From NCBI GenBank assembly GCA_037179385.1, contig CM074179.1:72406719-72470718 (forward strand): a stretch of DNA of 64,000 nucleotides. Direction: 5' to 3'. Numbering within the stretch: the stretch's first letter is position 1; each line of letters opens with the position of its first letter. A model generated the notes under the pieces. The model worked only from the letters and a program-made list of their open reading frames with translations. It searched no databases and was not told the origin of the DNA. Of the stretch, positions 1 through 9,850 are shown piece by piece. Made by a program: the position numbers and the translations under genes. This stretch comes from Holothuria scabra. Its lineage: Eukaryota > Echinodermata > Holothuroidea > Aspidochirotida > Holothuriidae.

Positions 1-240
1 CAAAGTTCGACCCTGTATTTTAGAATTTTACAGGCATTTATGTGCGTGGCACAACAAGAAAGTTGCAAATGATTGCACAATGGACTACAGTAATTTGCTT
101 TAAGTTCACAAATTACTTTCAACATTTTACATCTCGGTTCAAGAATGTCCTGCTGTATGAAGATAGGAGTTAGACTGTTAGAATTTCTTCATGCTGTTTT
201 ATATATGTTTTCGAATTTTGCTTTTTGAGGTACACTTTAA
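1..240. repeat. Interspersed repeat fragment, copy 1
   Basis: Bases about 110-225 resemble bases about 26990-27100 in the same orientation. Both contain a stretch beginning TTCAACATTTTA, followed by ATCTCG, AAGAATGTCCT, a TTAGACTGT/TTACACTGT block and TTCATGCTGTTTTA/TTTAATA. The copy at 27 kb lies at the right side of an inverted-repeat element, so this is probably the edge of a diverged member. No coding potential is seen. Confidence 0.55.
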
Positions 241-267
241 TGCTCTGGTGCCGAACGAGGGACACTA

Positions 268-299
268 GTACCCCCTAGACTAGTAACCCTAGGGGGTAC
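268..299. repeat. Perfect 11-bp hairpin
   Basis: GTACCCCCTAG at 268-278 is the exact reverse complement of CTAGGGGGTAC at 289-299, with a 10-base loop. It is a strong small stem of unknown role and may be the tip of an inverted-repeat element whose outer ends were not identified. Confidence 0.6.
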
Positions 300-746
300 C
301 AATAAACACCACTTGGGATGCTTCTCAGACAATTTTAAAAAAAAATTGCTGAATAAAAAACAACTATAATGGCAGGGGAACATTTTTAGCGTACTGCACA
401 GTACCTATGGGAGAAAGGTTTTGCATTTAAGACTACAGTACAGTAATTACAGTAGATTCACTGCTGTATTTCCAGTCAATTGGCCATGGGGAGCAGAGAG
501 ATAAATACCTTCCTTGTGACCCACCCCCAAATTTTCCAATCAAAATCTCTTACATGTAAGAATCAAAAAGTATTATTAAACCTCATTACACCACCATAAA
601 GAAACCTTCTAGACTAATTTTGTCATTTTTAAAATCTCTCACCATTTATATCTAGACTCGTTGAAAACTTTCAAGGGGAGGAGACACACCAGTTTGGTTC
701 TTATACTGTAGAAAAAATGTTGGAACATATGCTTTTGTACTTACAG

Positions 747-777
747 AGACGTGCCTCAAGAACCAAGCAAAATGTCA
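747..777 (+). CDS. Possible 31-bp micro-exon of a plus-strand gene
   Basis: A good acceptor (TTTTGTACTTACAG) ends at 746. From 747 one frame reads DVPQEPSKMS and stops at a weak donor (TCA|GTGTAC) in phase 0, which matches the phase-0 start of the next exon at 893. The exon is very short and the donor is poor, so this is a proposal only. The start of the gene lies left of the window. Confidence 0.25.
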
Positions 778-892
778 GTGTACATTGTATTTTATTTATT
801 TATGTTCATTTTCTGTGATCAAAAGTATTGTGTCTATACTTCTTACATTGAGAAATGCATGTAATGTAATTATAGATTTGTTGTTTTTGCAG

Positions 893-1072
893 ATATTTAT
901 GAACCAGGAATCTGAACTAAATTATTTTCGAGTGGCTATGGTATCTTATCTGAGACGCATCATCAGACCAACAGACTTTTCAGCTGCTACTGATACTTTA
1001 TTTATGATGGAATGGTATTGTCACCAGAGGTCTAGCCTGCGTAGCTGCTCTGGGGCTGCTGCCCCCTCATAG
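893..1072 (+). CDS. Probable last coding exon of an unrecognised plus-strand gene
   Basis: A strong acceptor (TTTGTTGTTTTTGCAG) ends at 892. From 893 the frame is open for 59 codons to TAG at 1070-1072. The first ~45 residues have gene-like composition and include YFRVAMVSYLRRII and TLFMMEWYCHQ, suggesting a helical segment. The last ~14 residues (RSSLRSCSGAAAPS) come from repetitive-looking sequence and may be read-through. AATAAA occurs near 2050. I do not recognise the protein. It could be the C-terminal exon of a gene that enters from the left, or a fortuitous ORF after a cryptic acceptor. Confidence 0.4.
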   Translation: MFMNQESELNYFRVAMVSYLRRIIRPTDFSAATDTLFMMEWYCHQRSSLRSCSGAAAPS

Positions 1073-1079
1073 CCTGCCG

Positions 1080-2480
1080 GAGATAGTAAAAAATCCTTTC
1101 AATGAGCCCAAACTTTGATGGCCTTATTATTCAAGAGCACTCACCACAATTGTTCTTTTCCTGAAGTAGGTGGCGCTAAATGACTCTGAATCTTTGCTAT
1201 GCAAAGTTGACAACAAAGTCGTTTAAACCAGAAACAACCATGGGCTTATTACGTCGGCTAAGGCGCTTCTATTGCAGATGGAAGTGTTGATCATGGGCAG
1301 CATCTTACAAAGGATGAGAGCTTCTCACTGAGAGTTGGTTTTAAAGCTGACAAAAGTCTTTGGTTGAAAAATATCGAACTGTCTTTCCTCATGGCTGCGT
1401 GCTACCGTAGGTTGTTCGTAATTAGTGGCTGTACTGTGTCTGTACGTTCACATGGTACCATACAATACCAGTGCCAAATTACATTGACTGCTGTGACTTT
1501 GTGTACTGTTCTGTTGTAGGATGGTAGCAATGTATCTCTTATACAAACATTTTATAACGAAGAACCAATCCACTTAGAGAAATGAAGTTTTCGTTGGATT
1601 TCTATGCATTTGAAATGATTTGGCTCCAATGCCAGTGAATGTTGGTTTTTCATAGCGATGAGCAGAACAGAGTGTCTTCATCCGCTCTGCAAGCTATGGG
1701 AGGTCAAGCGTGAGTTAAAAAAATAGTCCAGAGCCAAATTTTATGTAAAAAATGTTAAATGTTAAAGAGGAACATATACTTCGCGTCCTAGTGAAATTTT
1801 CATTCATTTTCTATGTTCTGCTATCAAGATATTAGCAGTTGAAGTTAGAAAATTTTCTATTGAAAGTGAACTTGAGGCAAGCAGGTGTTATGTCATTGAT
1901 CCACATTGTTGGTCAGCATTATGTTTCTCTTCATTTTTCATCCTATTATTTTGAGACATATACTAGAGCTTTTAAAATTCCATCACTCATGATGAACCTT
2001 AGGTATCAATATACCAGAATAAAGTTACATAGAACTGGTGGTACACTATAAATAAAAACAAAACATTGGTCAACAAAGTGAAACCATGACACCAAGTCTG
2101 CTTCCTTCCAGTTCCCCCTTCTACAGTGTGCAGAAACCTTGCCACATTCAACTACTATCATCTCAAGAACCAAATTTGAAAAAACAAACAAAAAAATCAC
2201 AGAAATTCTAAGGACACGTTCCCCTTTGACATATGTAAAAAAAATGCCTTTAACAACTGTCTGTCTTTCAAACCTCCAACATTCTGTTAAAATTATAACA
2301 TCATGATTGCTAAGATTATTGTTGGTACTTGCCAGGTGTATTTATACATCAAAATCTCAAGAATAGATAGGATTTCCTAGCAAGCTCCTTATGGGTCAGG
2401 TGACCCTTATTAGAAAAATAGTGCATTGTCTCGTCTCTATTTGGTGTGTTTTGTATATAAGAGTGTCGGTTCAATTGGCC
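1080..2480. other. No gene seen
   Basis: AT-rich DNA. The short ORFs at 1839-2051 (plus) and 2006-2200 (minus) overlap, are simple in composition and lack splice support, so I leave them unannotated. If the exon at 893-1072 is real, its 3' UTR probably lies here, with AATAAA near 2050. Confidence 0.5.
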
Positions 2481-2485
2481 ATCTC

Positions 2486-2740
2486 TTCAACACTTTTAAG
2501 TTGTTGCAAATCTTGATTCTTTTTTTTAACACCAGTCTTGCTGAGAGTGTTGTTAATGAATCTTTACCAATATATTCAACACTGTAAGTTGTAAATCTTG
2601 ATTCTTTGTTTGCACCAGTCTTGCTTGGGAGTGTTATAAATGAATCTTTACCAATCTATTCAATACTGTAAGTAATTGTTAACCTTGATTCTTTGTTTAC
2701 ACCAGTCTTGCTTGGGGGAGTTTTGAATGTATCTTTATGA
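2486..2740. repeat. Tandem repeat, three ~85-bp units
   Basis: Three consecutive units begin near 2486, 2575 and 2660. Each runs TTCAACACTGTAAGTT, then CTTGATTCTTTG, ACACCAGTCTTGCTTGG, AGTGTT and GAATCTTTACCAAT. The CTTGATTCTT landmarks are at about 2512, 2595 and 2683, spaced 83 and 88 bases. The third unit is truncated on its right side. It is non-coding. Confidence 0.8.
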
Positions 2741-2744
2741 GTTT

Positions 2745-4080
2745 ATGTGTTTGATATACTGTGAACTGAGCATATTATGTTAAAAACAAACTTGACAAAC
2801 TTCAGTTTCAACATTTGTTAAACAAGGATTTTTATGTACCAATGAATTCCCTGCCAGTTACAGTATATAGCATTTGACCATGCAGGTCTTTGTACAAGAG
2901 GAGCCATTTTTAAGCATTCACTTTGTTGTTTTGATTTGATATCAGTTCCAAAGGATATTAATTTGAGCTGCTCTTCTAAGTAAAGTCATTTGGCTCCAGC
3001 TGAAACTCAGTTGGTGGTATAAATGATTGATCTAAGAAAAAGAAACTGTGGTTGGGCAACTAATGTGCTAACAGTTCAACTTGCCACTAAAATAAAGCTG
3101 CCATTTTAATTATAATACCACTAACTTTCATTTTTATATCGAAATATCAAATGATCTTTTGGTTCCTGTTATATACCACCTTATATTCCACTTTACATGA
3201 GTATTGCTCAAGTTTATTCAGGTTATTTTAATGGTATATATCCTAAAGCAACATCATACATTTTATTTTGATAGGTGTTTTCAAACTTCCCTCCATGCTG
3301 TCATCTCTTTTTGTAGAGCAAAGTTTGAGTTTTGGTATTTACTCTACAGTAGCATTTTCCAAGCGATGTTAACTACAAACCATGCACATTGATGAAGTGT
3401 ACTTAAACGATTTTCATCCCAGAGTTTTTAGTGCCTAAAGTACTGCCTTTTCATTGACTTTCTTGTTGCATGCAGTTGCAAAACTAAGCTGTAATAATGC
3501 GCTAAATGCAAACTGAAGTATTTGGTTTGTCACAGAAATGACAAGATTCGAGCCTTAAAGGGAAAAGAGAAACCAAATCTAAACGTTGTAAATAAATTTA
3601 CCAGATTTGTGTTCCAAAGTGAGCCAAATGGCTTATTAATTATTTAAATTCCACGTATACTCCGAGATAAAAAAGTACACAAAATATGCAATAAGGAGCA
3701 AAACTGTTTGCTTTTAGGAGTATAAAAGATAACAAATATATTTCGAAATTTTCAGTCTCCCTTTCCCCAGACTTTCCCCGGCGAGAATCAAAGACAAAAC
3801 TAACACAAAAATAAAAAATGAGTACATAAATTAAAAAAGAACGAGAAAATTCCAAATGAGAATTTAAGGCTATCAAGACTTTGCGGAACATCAAATCCAT
3901 TATCGCGTCCAGTTATTGCGAATGAATTCACAATTGATACAATATGAAAACACTTTACCAAAGTTCACCATTTCCTTGTATAAACCTTGAAATAGCATTG
4001 CTGAGAACTTGAGAAGTAAAATCAAGCATTGTATCACATGCAGATACATGCCCCAAAACTTGTGATTTTAAACCTCTATT
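2745..4080. other. No gene seen
   Basis: AT-rich sequence without a supported exon. The minus-strand ORF at 3640-3900 is rich in Phe, Tyr, Ser and Leu, as expected from AT-rich DNA read by chance, and no splice sites frame it. Confidence 0.5.
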
Positions 4081-4107
4081 TCTTCTTCACTTTGAAATGA
4101 AAATTGG

Positions 4108-4225
4108 AAAAAATTATTACATTTATTTGATTTTTATTACATTTAGGGTGAGTCCGATTTATTACATTTAGCGTTAACTGTTATAACATTTACGGTTGGT
4201 ATAACATTTAGCGTTGTTATAATAT
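4108..4225. repeat. Short tandem array of TTATTACATTTAGCGTT-like units
   Basis: About six degenerate units of 17-24 bases repeat the core ATTACATTTAG or ATAACATTTAGCG. The structure resembles the ATTACAAAAGTGGT units at 39.7 and 41.0 kb and the CCGATAATGTAAA units at the ends of the 43-45 kb foldback. It may be the terminal array of another foldback-type element; no inverted partner was found nearby. Confidence 0.65.
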
Positions 4226-4329
4226 TTAGCGGTGATACAGATATCGGGGGATTCTCAAAAAGTATAAGCCCCTCCTCCAAACATCCGATCGCATGCGTAA
4301 AGTGGTTACACGCCCTCCTTTACTTTCTT

Positions 4330-5130
4330 TCTCTCAAGACAGGAGCCTGGGCGGTCTTTTATGTCCTGCTAGGCTTAGAAGCAGTTAGGGGGAAACGGTA
4401 TTGATCCCCAGCCAACAATGTAATGGGAGGCCCTGCCATCTGTGTTCTTCTTTGATCGCCTCTGAAAAGGTTATAAGTGCCAGTTATGGTACGAAATTCA
4501 CTTGTCATAATCAGGGTACCGATTGTAATACTAAGTGAGCTGTGTATGTAATTAATTTTGGGGTGCAAGGGAAACAGTATGTATGTCAGACCAATAACAT
4601 AAGGCTTCGTATGAATGGCCATAAGTCTGACTATGGTAAATTTATCAACGGGGATATTTCGAAATCTGGAACTTCTGCATTGTATTCTTATCTCAAATCT
4701 CATGGGTTAGTTGGCTTTAAATTTCAAATTATAGAGCCTCTAAAATCTGATTCGTCGTTTACCAGGATGTCTGCTTCTTTGAACGTTTACTGGCTGAGAA
4801 AGAAAGACATTGGATTTGGAAATTAAATACTTCGGTTCCCCATGGCTTAAATAATGACCATACTTTCTACAGCCAGAATCGTGGAAAGAGACAAAAATGC
4901 AACTGAGCCCCCTGTTTTTCCGACTCTGTGAACTGATGCTTGTAATCTGTCCTTTATGTACGTGTTTTGCCTTTTCCCGTCCTTGTTATCTATTCTTGAT
5001 GTAAGTATTTTGCCTTTTCTCGTGTTTTTAGGGTCTGTTTACGTTGCCTACTATATAAGTGTTGTACGAGTTGTGTTCAAGGGTACACTGTCACCCGAAA
5101 AATAAACTGAGTCCTCGTATGTTGGGTTTT
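4330..5130 (+). pseudogene. Penelope-like element remnant 1: GIY-YIG endonuclease end
   Basis: The frame from 4542 to 4826 encodes a C-terminal GIY-YIG nuclease domain of Penelope-like retroelements: YVINFGVQGKQYVCQT (normally a Y-V-G-Q-T type core), then LRMNGHKSDY and a WLRKKDIGFGN-like end. Upstream, FTCHNQGTDCNTK keeps part of the Cys-rich motif but is followed by a TGA in the same frame at 4536-4538. A frameshift separates it from another Cys-containing piece (KCQLWY). No RT domain is present, so the copy is severely 5'-truncated. AATAAA near 5100 may mark the element's 3' end. It is on the same strand as the fuller element at 6.65 kb but is clearly diverged from it. Confidence 0.75.
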
Positions 5131-5199
5131 GTGAATTTTTATATGATTTGCCTTATATGATGTGACTTTTTTGAAAAATATATATATATAAATATATAT

Positions 5200-5548
5200 C
5201 TACCTAATTGTGGAATGAGGGGAAACTTTTGGGCAAAATATCAACGTTACGGGGAAATTACCGTTACGGGGAAAATTAACGTTCCCCTTTACGTTTTCAC
5301 ACACTGTTTTAATAGGAATACGTTAGTGTATAGTAAAATACATATGGTAGTACGTAATATACCTAATTACTTCAATGTTGACTAAATTGCGGACGCCTAT
5401 CTGTTAACTCATACAACCAATGGACTATTGAATTTACGTACATGTATATGTTTTTTCTTAAAGGCGAAATATACATTTATGTATTTTATTTTTAATTTCG
5501 CCTAAACGTATCAAGATATACAAATTTCCCCCTAATGTTCAATCTAGT

Positions 5549-5553
<5 letters not shown>
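5200..5553. mobile_element. Inverted-repeat element C1 in a (TA)n tract
   Basis: A ~350-bp non-coding element flanked by TA-rich repeat on both sides. Its left end (CCTAATTGTGGAATGAGGGG) matches the reverse complement of its right end (TTAGGGGGAAATTT side) imperfectly, giving ~28-bp terminal inverted repeats. It is homologous along its length to element C2 (5599-5959): both share ACACACT, TTTAATAGGAATACGT/CTATAGAAATACGT, CTGTTAAC and AATTTCCCCCTAA landmarks. No transposase is encoded, so it is a MITE. Confidence 0.75.
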
Positions 5554-5598
<45 letters not shown>

Positions 5599-5599
<1 letters not shown>

Positions 5600-5958
5600 C
5601 ACTAATTCGGCACTTAGGGGGAAAGTTGTTGTTGAAAAGTCGACCTTAAGGGGAAAAATTTTTGGGGGCGAAATATAAGTTTCGCCGTAAGGTTTCAACA
5701 CACTTTTTCTATAGAAATACGTAAACGGACAAGGGCGCCCTCCTAGATTTACAAAGTAGATGCAATTACCTCAAAGTTGCCAAATTTACGGACACCTAGC
5801 TGTTAACACGAACGGATGGCTGGCCATTGAAATAACGTTGTTTATATTTTTGGACGTTAGGGCGAACACTTTTTCTTATGTATTTCATTGTTATTTTTAT
5901 TTTTTCGCCTTAAGTTCTCGCAGATATAACAATTTCCCCCTAAGGTGGGAATTAGCGT

Positions 5959-5959
<1 letters not shown>
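5599..5959. mobile_element. Inverted-repeat element C2 in a (TA)n tract
   Basis: A ~360-bp MITE. The left terminus CTAATTCGGCACTTAGGGGG followed by AAAGTTGTT matches the reverse complement of the right terminus (CTAATTCCCACCTTAGGGGG then AAATTGTT), a ~30-bp inverted repeat with few mismatches. It lies between (TA)n tracts at 5552-5598 and 5960-6003. It is a diverged sister of C1 on its left. The 75-residue frame across it ends in (YI)n from the microsatellite and is not a gene. Confidence 0.85.
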
Positions 5960-6002
<43 letters not shown>

Positions 6003-6004
<2 letters not shown>

Positions 6005-6533
6005 CTGCTAAATACGGGCTAAGGTGGACATGCTTTAAAAAGGGTACTTTGGTGGACATATTATTATGGTACTATGGTAGATGTATTGTGCACCATTCAG
6101 GTATGTAAGAGTGATACTGAATGGTGTTTAGTACCACTATGGCATGTCTCCAGTACTCCAGTGCGGCTGCCTTTAAGTTTCATGTTGTATTTGAGATATG
6201 ATGTTTGTTTCACATAAAATCGTGTCCGCTTAAGGTGTGTCACCTTTATTTGAAGTCAACAGATTGACCCCATTTGAAACAGGCAACATATATATCATGC
6301 TGATTTCAACCACTGATGTCTACTGAGGGAGTGACTGAATCGGGTTCATTTGTTGACACAAAATAGATGGCGCTCTGTATTATCAGAAGTCATGCTTTGG
6401 AGTTATTCACTCTCCAGGAAATACTCCTCCGAGAGGCCTGAATAATACGTGGACACGAAATATCCACTTAATGTCAAAGTACCCGTTTTGACTCAATTTT
6501 TCATGCGCAATGTCCACAATAGCCCGCATAAAG

Positions 6534-6534
<1 letters not shown>
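6003..6534. mobile_element. Inverted-repeat element A in a (TA)n tract
   Basis: A ~530-bp non-coding element between (TA)n tracts. The left end CTAAATACGGGCTAAGGTGG is mirrored by the right end, whose reverse complement reads TTATGCGGGCTATTGTGGAC. A second inner inverted match (GGGTACTTTGGTGGACATATT against GGGTACTTTGACATTAAGTGG) extends the pairing. It is the same family as element B at 9015-9479, with long near-identical blocks such as GGCATGTCTCCAGTACTCC. It carries ~75 bases near 6395-6485 that B lacks. Confidence 0.85.
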
Positions 6535-6567
<33 letters not shown>

Positions 6568-6595
6568 TATATATATAAATATATATATATTTTTC

Positions 6596-6630
<35 letters not shown>

Positions 6631-6650
6631 CGTTATATATATACGATTAC
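6534..6650. repeat. (TA)n microsatellite
   Basis: A ~100-bp interrupted TA dinucleotide tract separates MITE A from the Penelope-like element. Short interruptions (AATATA, TTTTTCATT) divide it. Frames read through it give artefactual Tyr-Ile repeats. Confidence 0.95.
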
Positions 6651-6654
6651 GACC

Positions 6655-8890
6655 CTAATTTGAACAATTTCCGTGCTTAATCTTCATGGACCCCACCGGC
6701 TAATCGTGATAAATTTCTGGATTCCTTTGTTCCTGTAGTTACTAGTGAAATTATTAATGCTCCTGAACACGAATATTTGTCATGGGATGAACACTGTGCT
6801 TTGAGGGACTTTAAATCTAATTTCAATGTCGTAACTAGACAGGCAGACAAAGGGTCTGCTGTTGTTGTCATGGATCGTCAACGTTACATCCAAGAGGGTT
6901 ACCGCCAACTCAACGACTCCACTGTGTACCAAAGGACTGAAGTTGCCGCTATCAATGGGATTGAACGAGATATTCGACATCTTGCTGACGAGCTCCACAA
7001 AGGTTAAGTTATTACTGATGACATGCACCAGCACGCAATCCGTGAAGGTACTAGGCCGGCCCGATTCTACTTACATCCAAAGGTTCACAAAAAGGGTGTA
7101 CCAGGGAGACCAGTCATTTCTACCCGTGGTTAGGCAACGGAAGGACTTTCTGAGATTGTTGATTATTTTCTTCAACCATATTTGCCTACTATTCCATCCT
7201 ACATTAAAGACACTGATGACTTTATTCGTAAAATCCGTGTCATTAATGTTATTCCTCCTGGGGCCCTTCTTGTAACGATTGATGTTGTAGCGTTATACCC
7301 TAGCATTCCCCATAATGACGGCCTTCGAGCTTTGGGTGATTTTCTTCATGATTGCCATCTACCGAGCAAATTGGTGAGTGGTATTCTTAAAATGACCGAG
7401 CTTGTGCTTAAAAATAATGTGTTTGAATTCACTTCTGAGCACTTCCTGCTATTGTCTGGTACCGCAATAGGCACAAAATTGGCCCCGGCTTATGCTAACA
7501 TTTTCATGTCGGTTTTTGAACAGGCTTTGCTGTCGGGTACTTGAAATCAACCGTTTGTTTGGCTACGCTTTATTGATATTTTTGCTATTTGGACTCACGG
7601 TGAAGCCAAACTTAAGGAATTTTTGGTTCATATTAATTCAGTTAATCCCAGTTTTCAATTTACGTGTGATTATTCTAAGGATTGTGTTAATTTTCTAGAT
7701 GTCTCACTTTCTGTAGACACTTGTGGTTTTATTACGACTGATCTGTATGTTAAACCGCCCGATACTCAACAATACTTACTAGCTACCAGTTGTCACCCTA
7801 ATCACACTAAACGTAGTATACCATATAATCAAGCCCTTCGTAAACTTAGGATTTGCTCTAATTTAGAAACAGCGAGATTACGTTTTTGTGAGCTTACTAA
7901 TAGTTTGGTTAAACGAGGTTACAATAGAAAAAAGCTAAGACCCAAATTGATCGTGCTTTTACTAACTTCACCAACCCCCCTCCTGCTAGTGGGAATAAAA
8001 CCGCTCGCCCTGTGTATTTTAATGTGCGGTATCACCCTAGTCTCCCCGACATTAAAGGTATCTTACAGATACATATTCCGCTGCTGCATCAATCTCAGAA
8101 AATGAGAACTGCAGTCCCTAACGTTCCTACCATTAGTTTTAGTCGACCCCTTATTTGGGAAGTTCTTTGTGTAGAGCACGGTTGCGCCAACCCCCTGGTA
8201 CTAAAGACCAGGCATCCAAACCACCCAAAACTAGTGGGAAAAAACGTTGTAAACTTTGTGTTTCTCTTATTTGTTCAGATTCCAATACTAGTACTGCGAA
8301 TAATAAGACCTTTAAATGTTTTAATCGCGATACCTCTAGTGATTCTGATTGGGTTGTTAATGTTATTCAGTGTCCTATTTGTAGTATGCAATATGTTGGA
8401 CAAAGTATTAACTTCATATCTCTTATGAATGGTAAAAAAGTGACTCTCGTCTTTATAAGACTGGTAAACTTAATAAAATGGACAATAAACTGTTGTACGA
8501 TCATTTAATTACACATAATTTAGATTATTTTCATATGCATATTGTTGAATCTCTTCATGTTACCAACAACAGTAGGCAACATCTTCATCAATTGCTCAAT
8601 AGGAAAGAGAGAACATGGATTTGGAATCTGGGCTCAATCACTCCGCATGGCTGAAATCAGGATGATGGATTTTTTTTGCCAAAATAACAGGTGTAGGAAA
8701 GTTAAACGTGCTTTTAGCCTTCTCCTGTCTGGGTTATGGTTGGGTTTTAGTTTTCACTTTTTATTGCTTGATTGGCTGGGTATTGTTGTGTTTGGTGTGT
8801 GACTTTAACCTGCTTATCTGCTTATCTGCTTGCTCCTTGCCCAGGCTCTGAGGTTCAGCCAAGGTTTGGGTGCTGCTGATATTCTTTTTA
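6655..8890 (+). pseudogene. Penelope-like retroelement: RT plus GIY-YIG, decayed
   Basis: Fragments in several frames follow the order of a Penelope-like protein. RQADKGSAVVVMD and [20 protein letters not shown] lie near 6840 and 7060-7130; VTIDVVALYPSIPH (RT motif A) near 7275; GTAIGTKLAPAYANIFM (motif B) near 7460. RFIDIFAIW (motif C region) is near 7566, and a GIY-YIG core, CPICSMQYVGQS, near 8375, followed by RTWIWNLG near 8610. Known function of the family is target-primed reverse transcription with a GIY-YIG nuclease. In-frame stops (about 7005 and 7131) and several frame changes inactivate it. The normally invariant double Asp in motif C is reduced to one Asp by an apparent codon loss. 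The 5' end is missing, since the first recognisable block is already well inside the protein. Confidence 0.9.
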
Positions 8891-8898
8891 TACTTTGC

Positions 8899-9012
<114 letters not shown>

Positions 9013-9014
9013 TA

Positions 9015-9479
9015 TATACTGCTAAATGCGGGCTAAGGTGGACATGCTTTAAAAAGGGTACTTTGGTGGACATATTATTATCATGGTACTTTGGTAGATG
9101 TATTATGCACCGTTCAGGGATGTAAAAGTGATACTGATTGGTGTTTAGTACAACTATGGCATGTCTCCAGTACTCCAGTGAGGCTGCTTTTAAGTTCCAT
9201 GTTGTATTTGAGATGAAATGTTGGCTTCACATAAAATCGTGTCCACTTAAGGTGTGTCACCTTTATTTGAAGTCCACAAATTGACCCAATTCGAAAAAGG
9301 CAACATGCATATCATGCTAATTTCAACCACTGATGTCTACTTAGGGAGTGACTGAATCGGGTTCATTTGTTGACACAAAATAGATGGCGCTCTGTTTTGT
9401 TAGAAGTCATGCACATAATATCATAGTCCACGATTTGACTCAATTTTACATGCGCAATGTCCACGATAGCCCGCATACA
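9015..9479. mobile_element. Inverted-repeat element B in a (TA)n tract
   Basis: A ~465-bp second copy of the element at 6003-6534, in the same orientation. Its left end begins CTGCTAAATGCGGGCTAAGG. Its right end, reverse-complemented, reads TATGCGGGCTATCGTGGACA. Another (TA)n-rich tract (9478-9582) follows it. It encodes nothing. Because A and B flank the Penelope-like element as direct repeats they can be mistaken for its pseudo-LTRs, but each has its own inverted ends. Confidence 0.85.
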
Positions 9480-9582
9480 TATATATATAAACATATATAT
9501 ATATATATATATGTATGTATATATATATATAAATATATATATGTATGTATATATATATATATATGTTTATATATATATATTA

Positions 9583-9850
9583 TGTTTTGAGTTACCATCG
9601 TTTCGACACCGTGGAGAGATTTCAATTGCCCATCAGATTCAAAACATAACATTTTTTGTTTGTTTATTGTCTCTGCATTAAAGCCACAAGACTACATTAA
9701 TTTGATTGAATTAATGTCAGGGGAGGACAATTGAAGTGTATTTCCTACAAAAAGGCCTCACTTAAATGAATGGTGCCTTTGTCATTACGTTTTATGCTTA
9801 AACATTTATTATTACAAAATCAGAACAGCTCGAAACGTTGCATGATTTTT
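9583..9850. repeat. Interspersed repeat, copy 1
   Basis: This stretch matches about 40486-40760 in the same orientation. Shared blocks include GTTTCGACAC, GTGGAGAGA, TTTATTGTCTCTG, GACAAT with AAG, CTCACTTAAATGAATG and CATTACGTTTTATGC. The class is unknown and no ORF of note is present. Confidence 0.75.
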
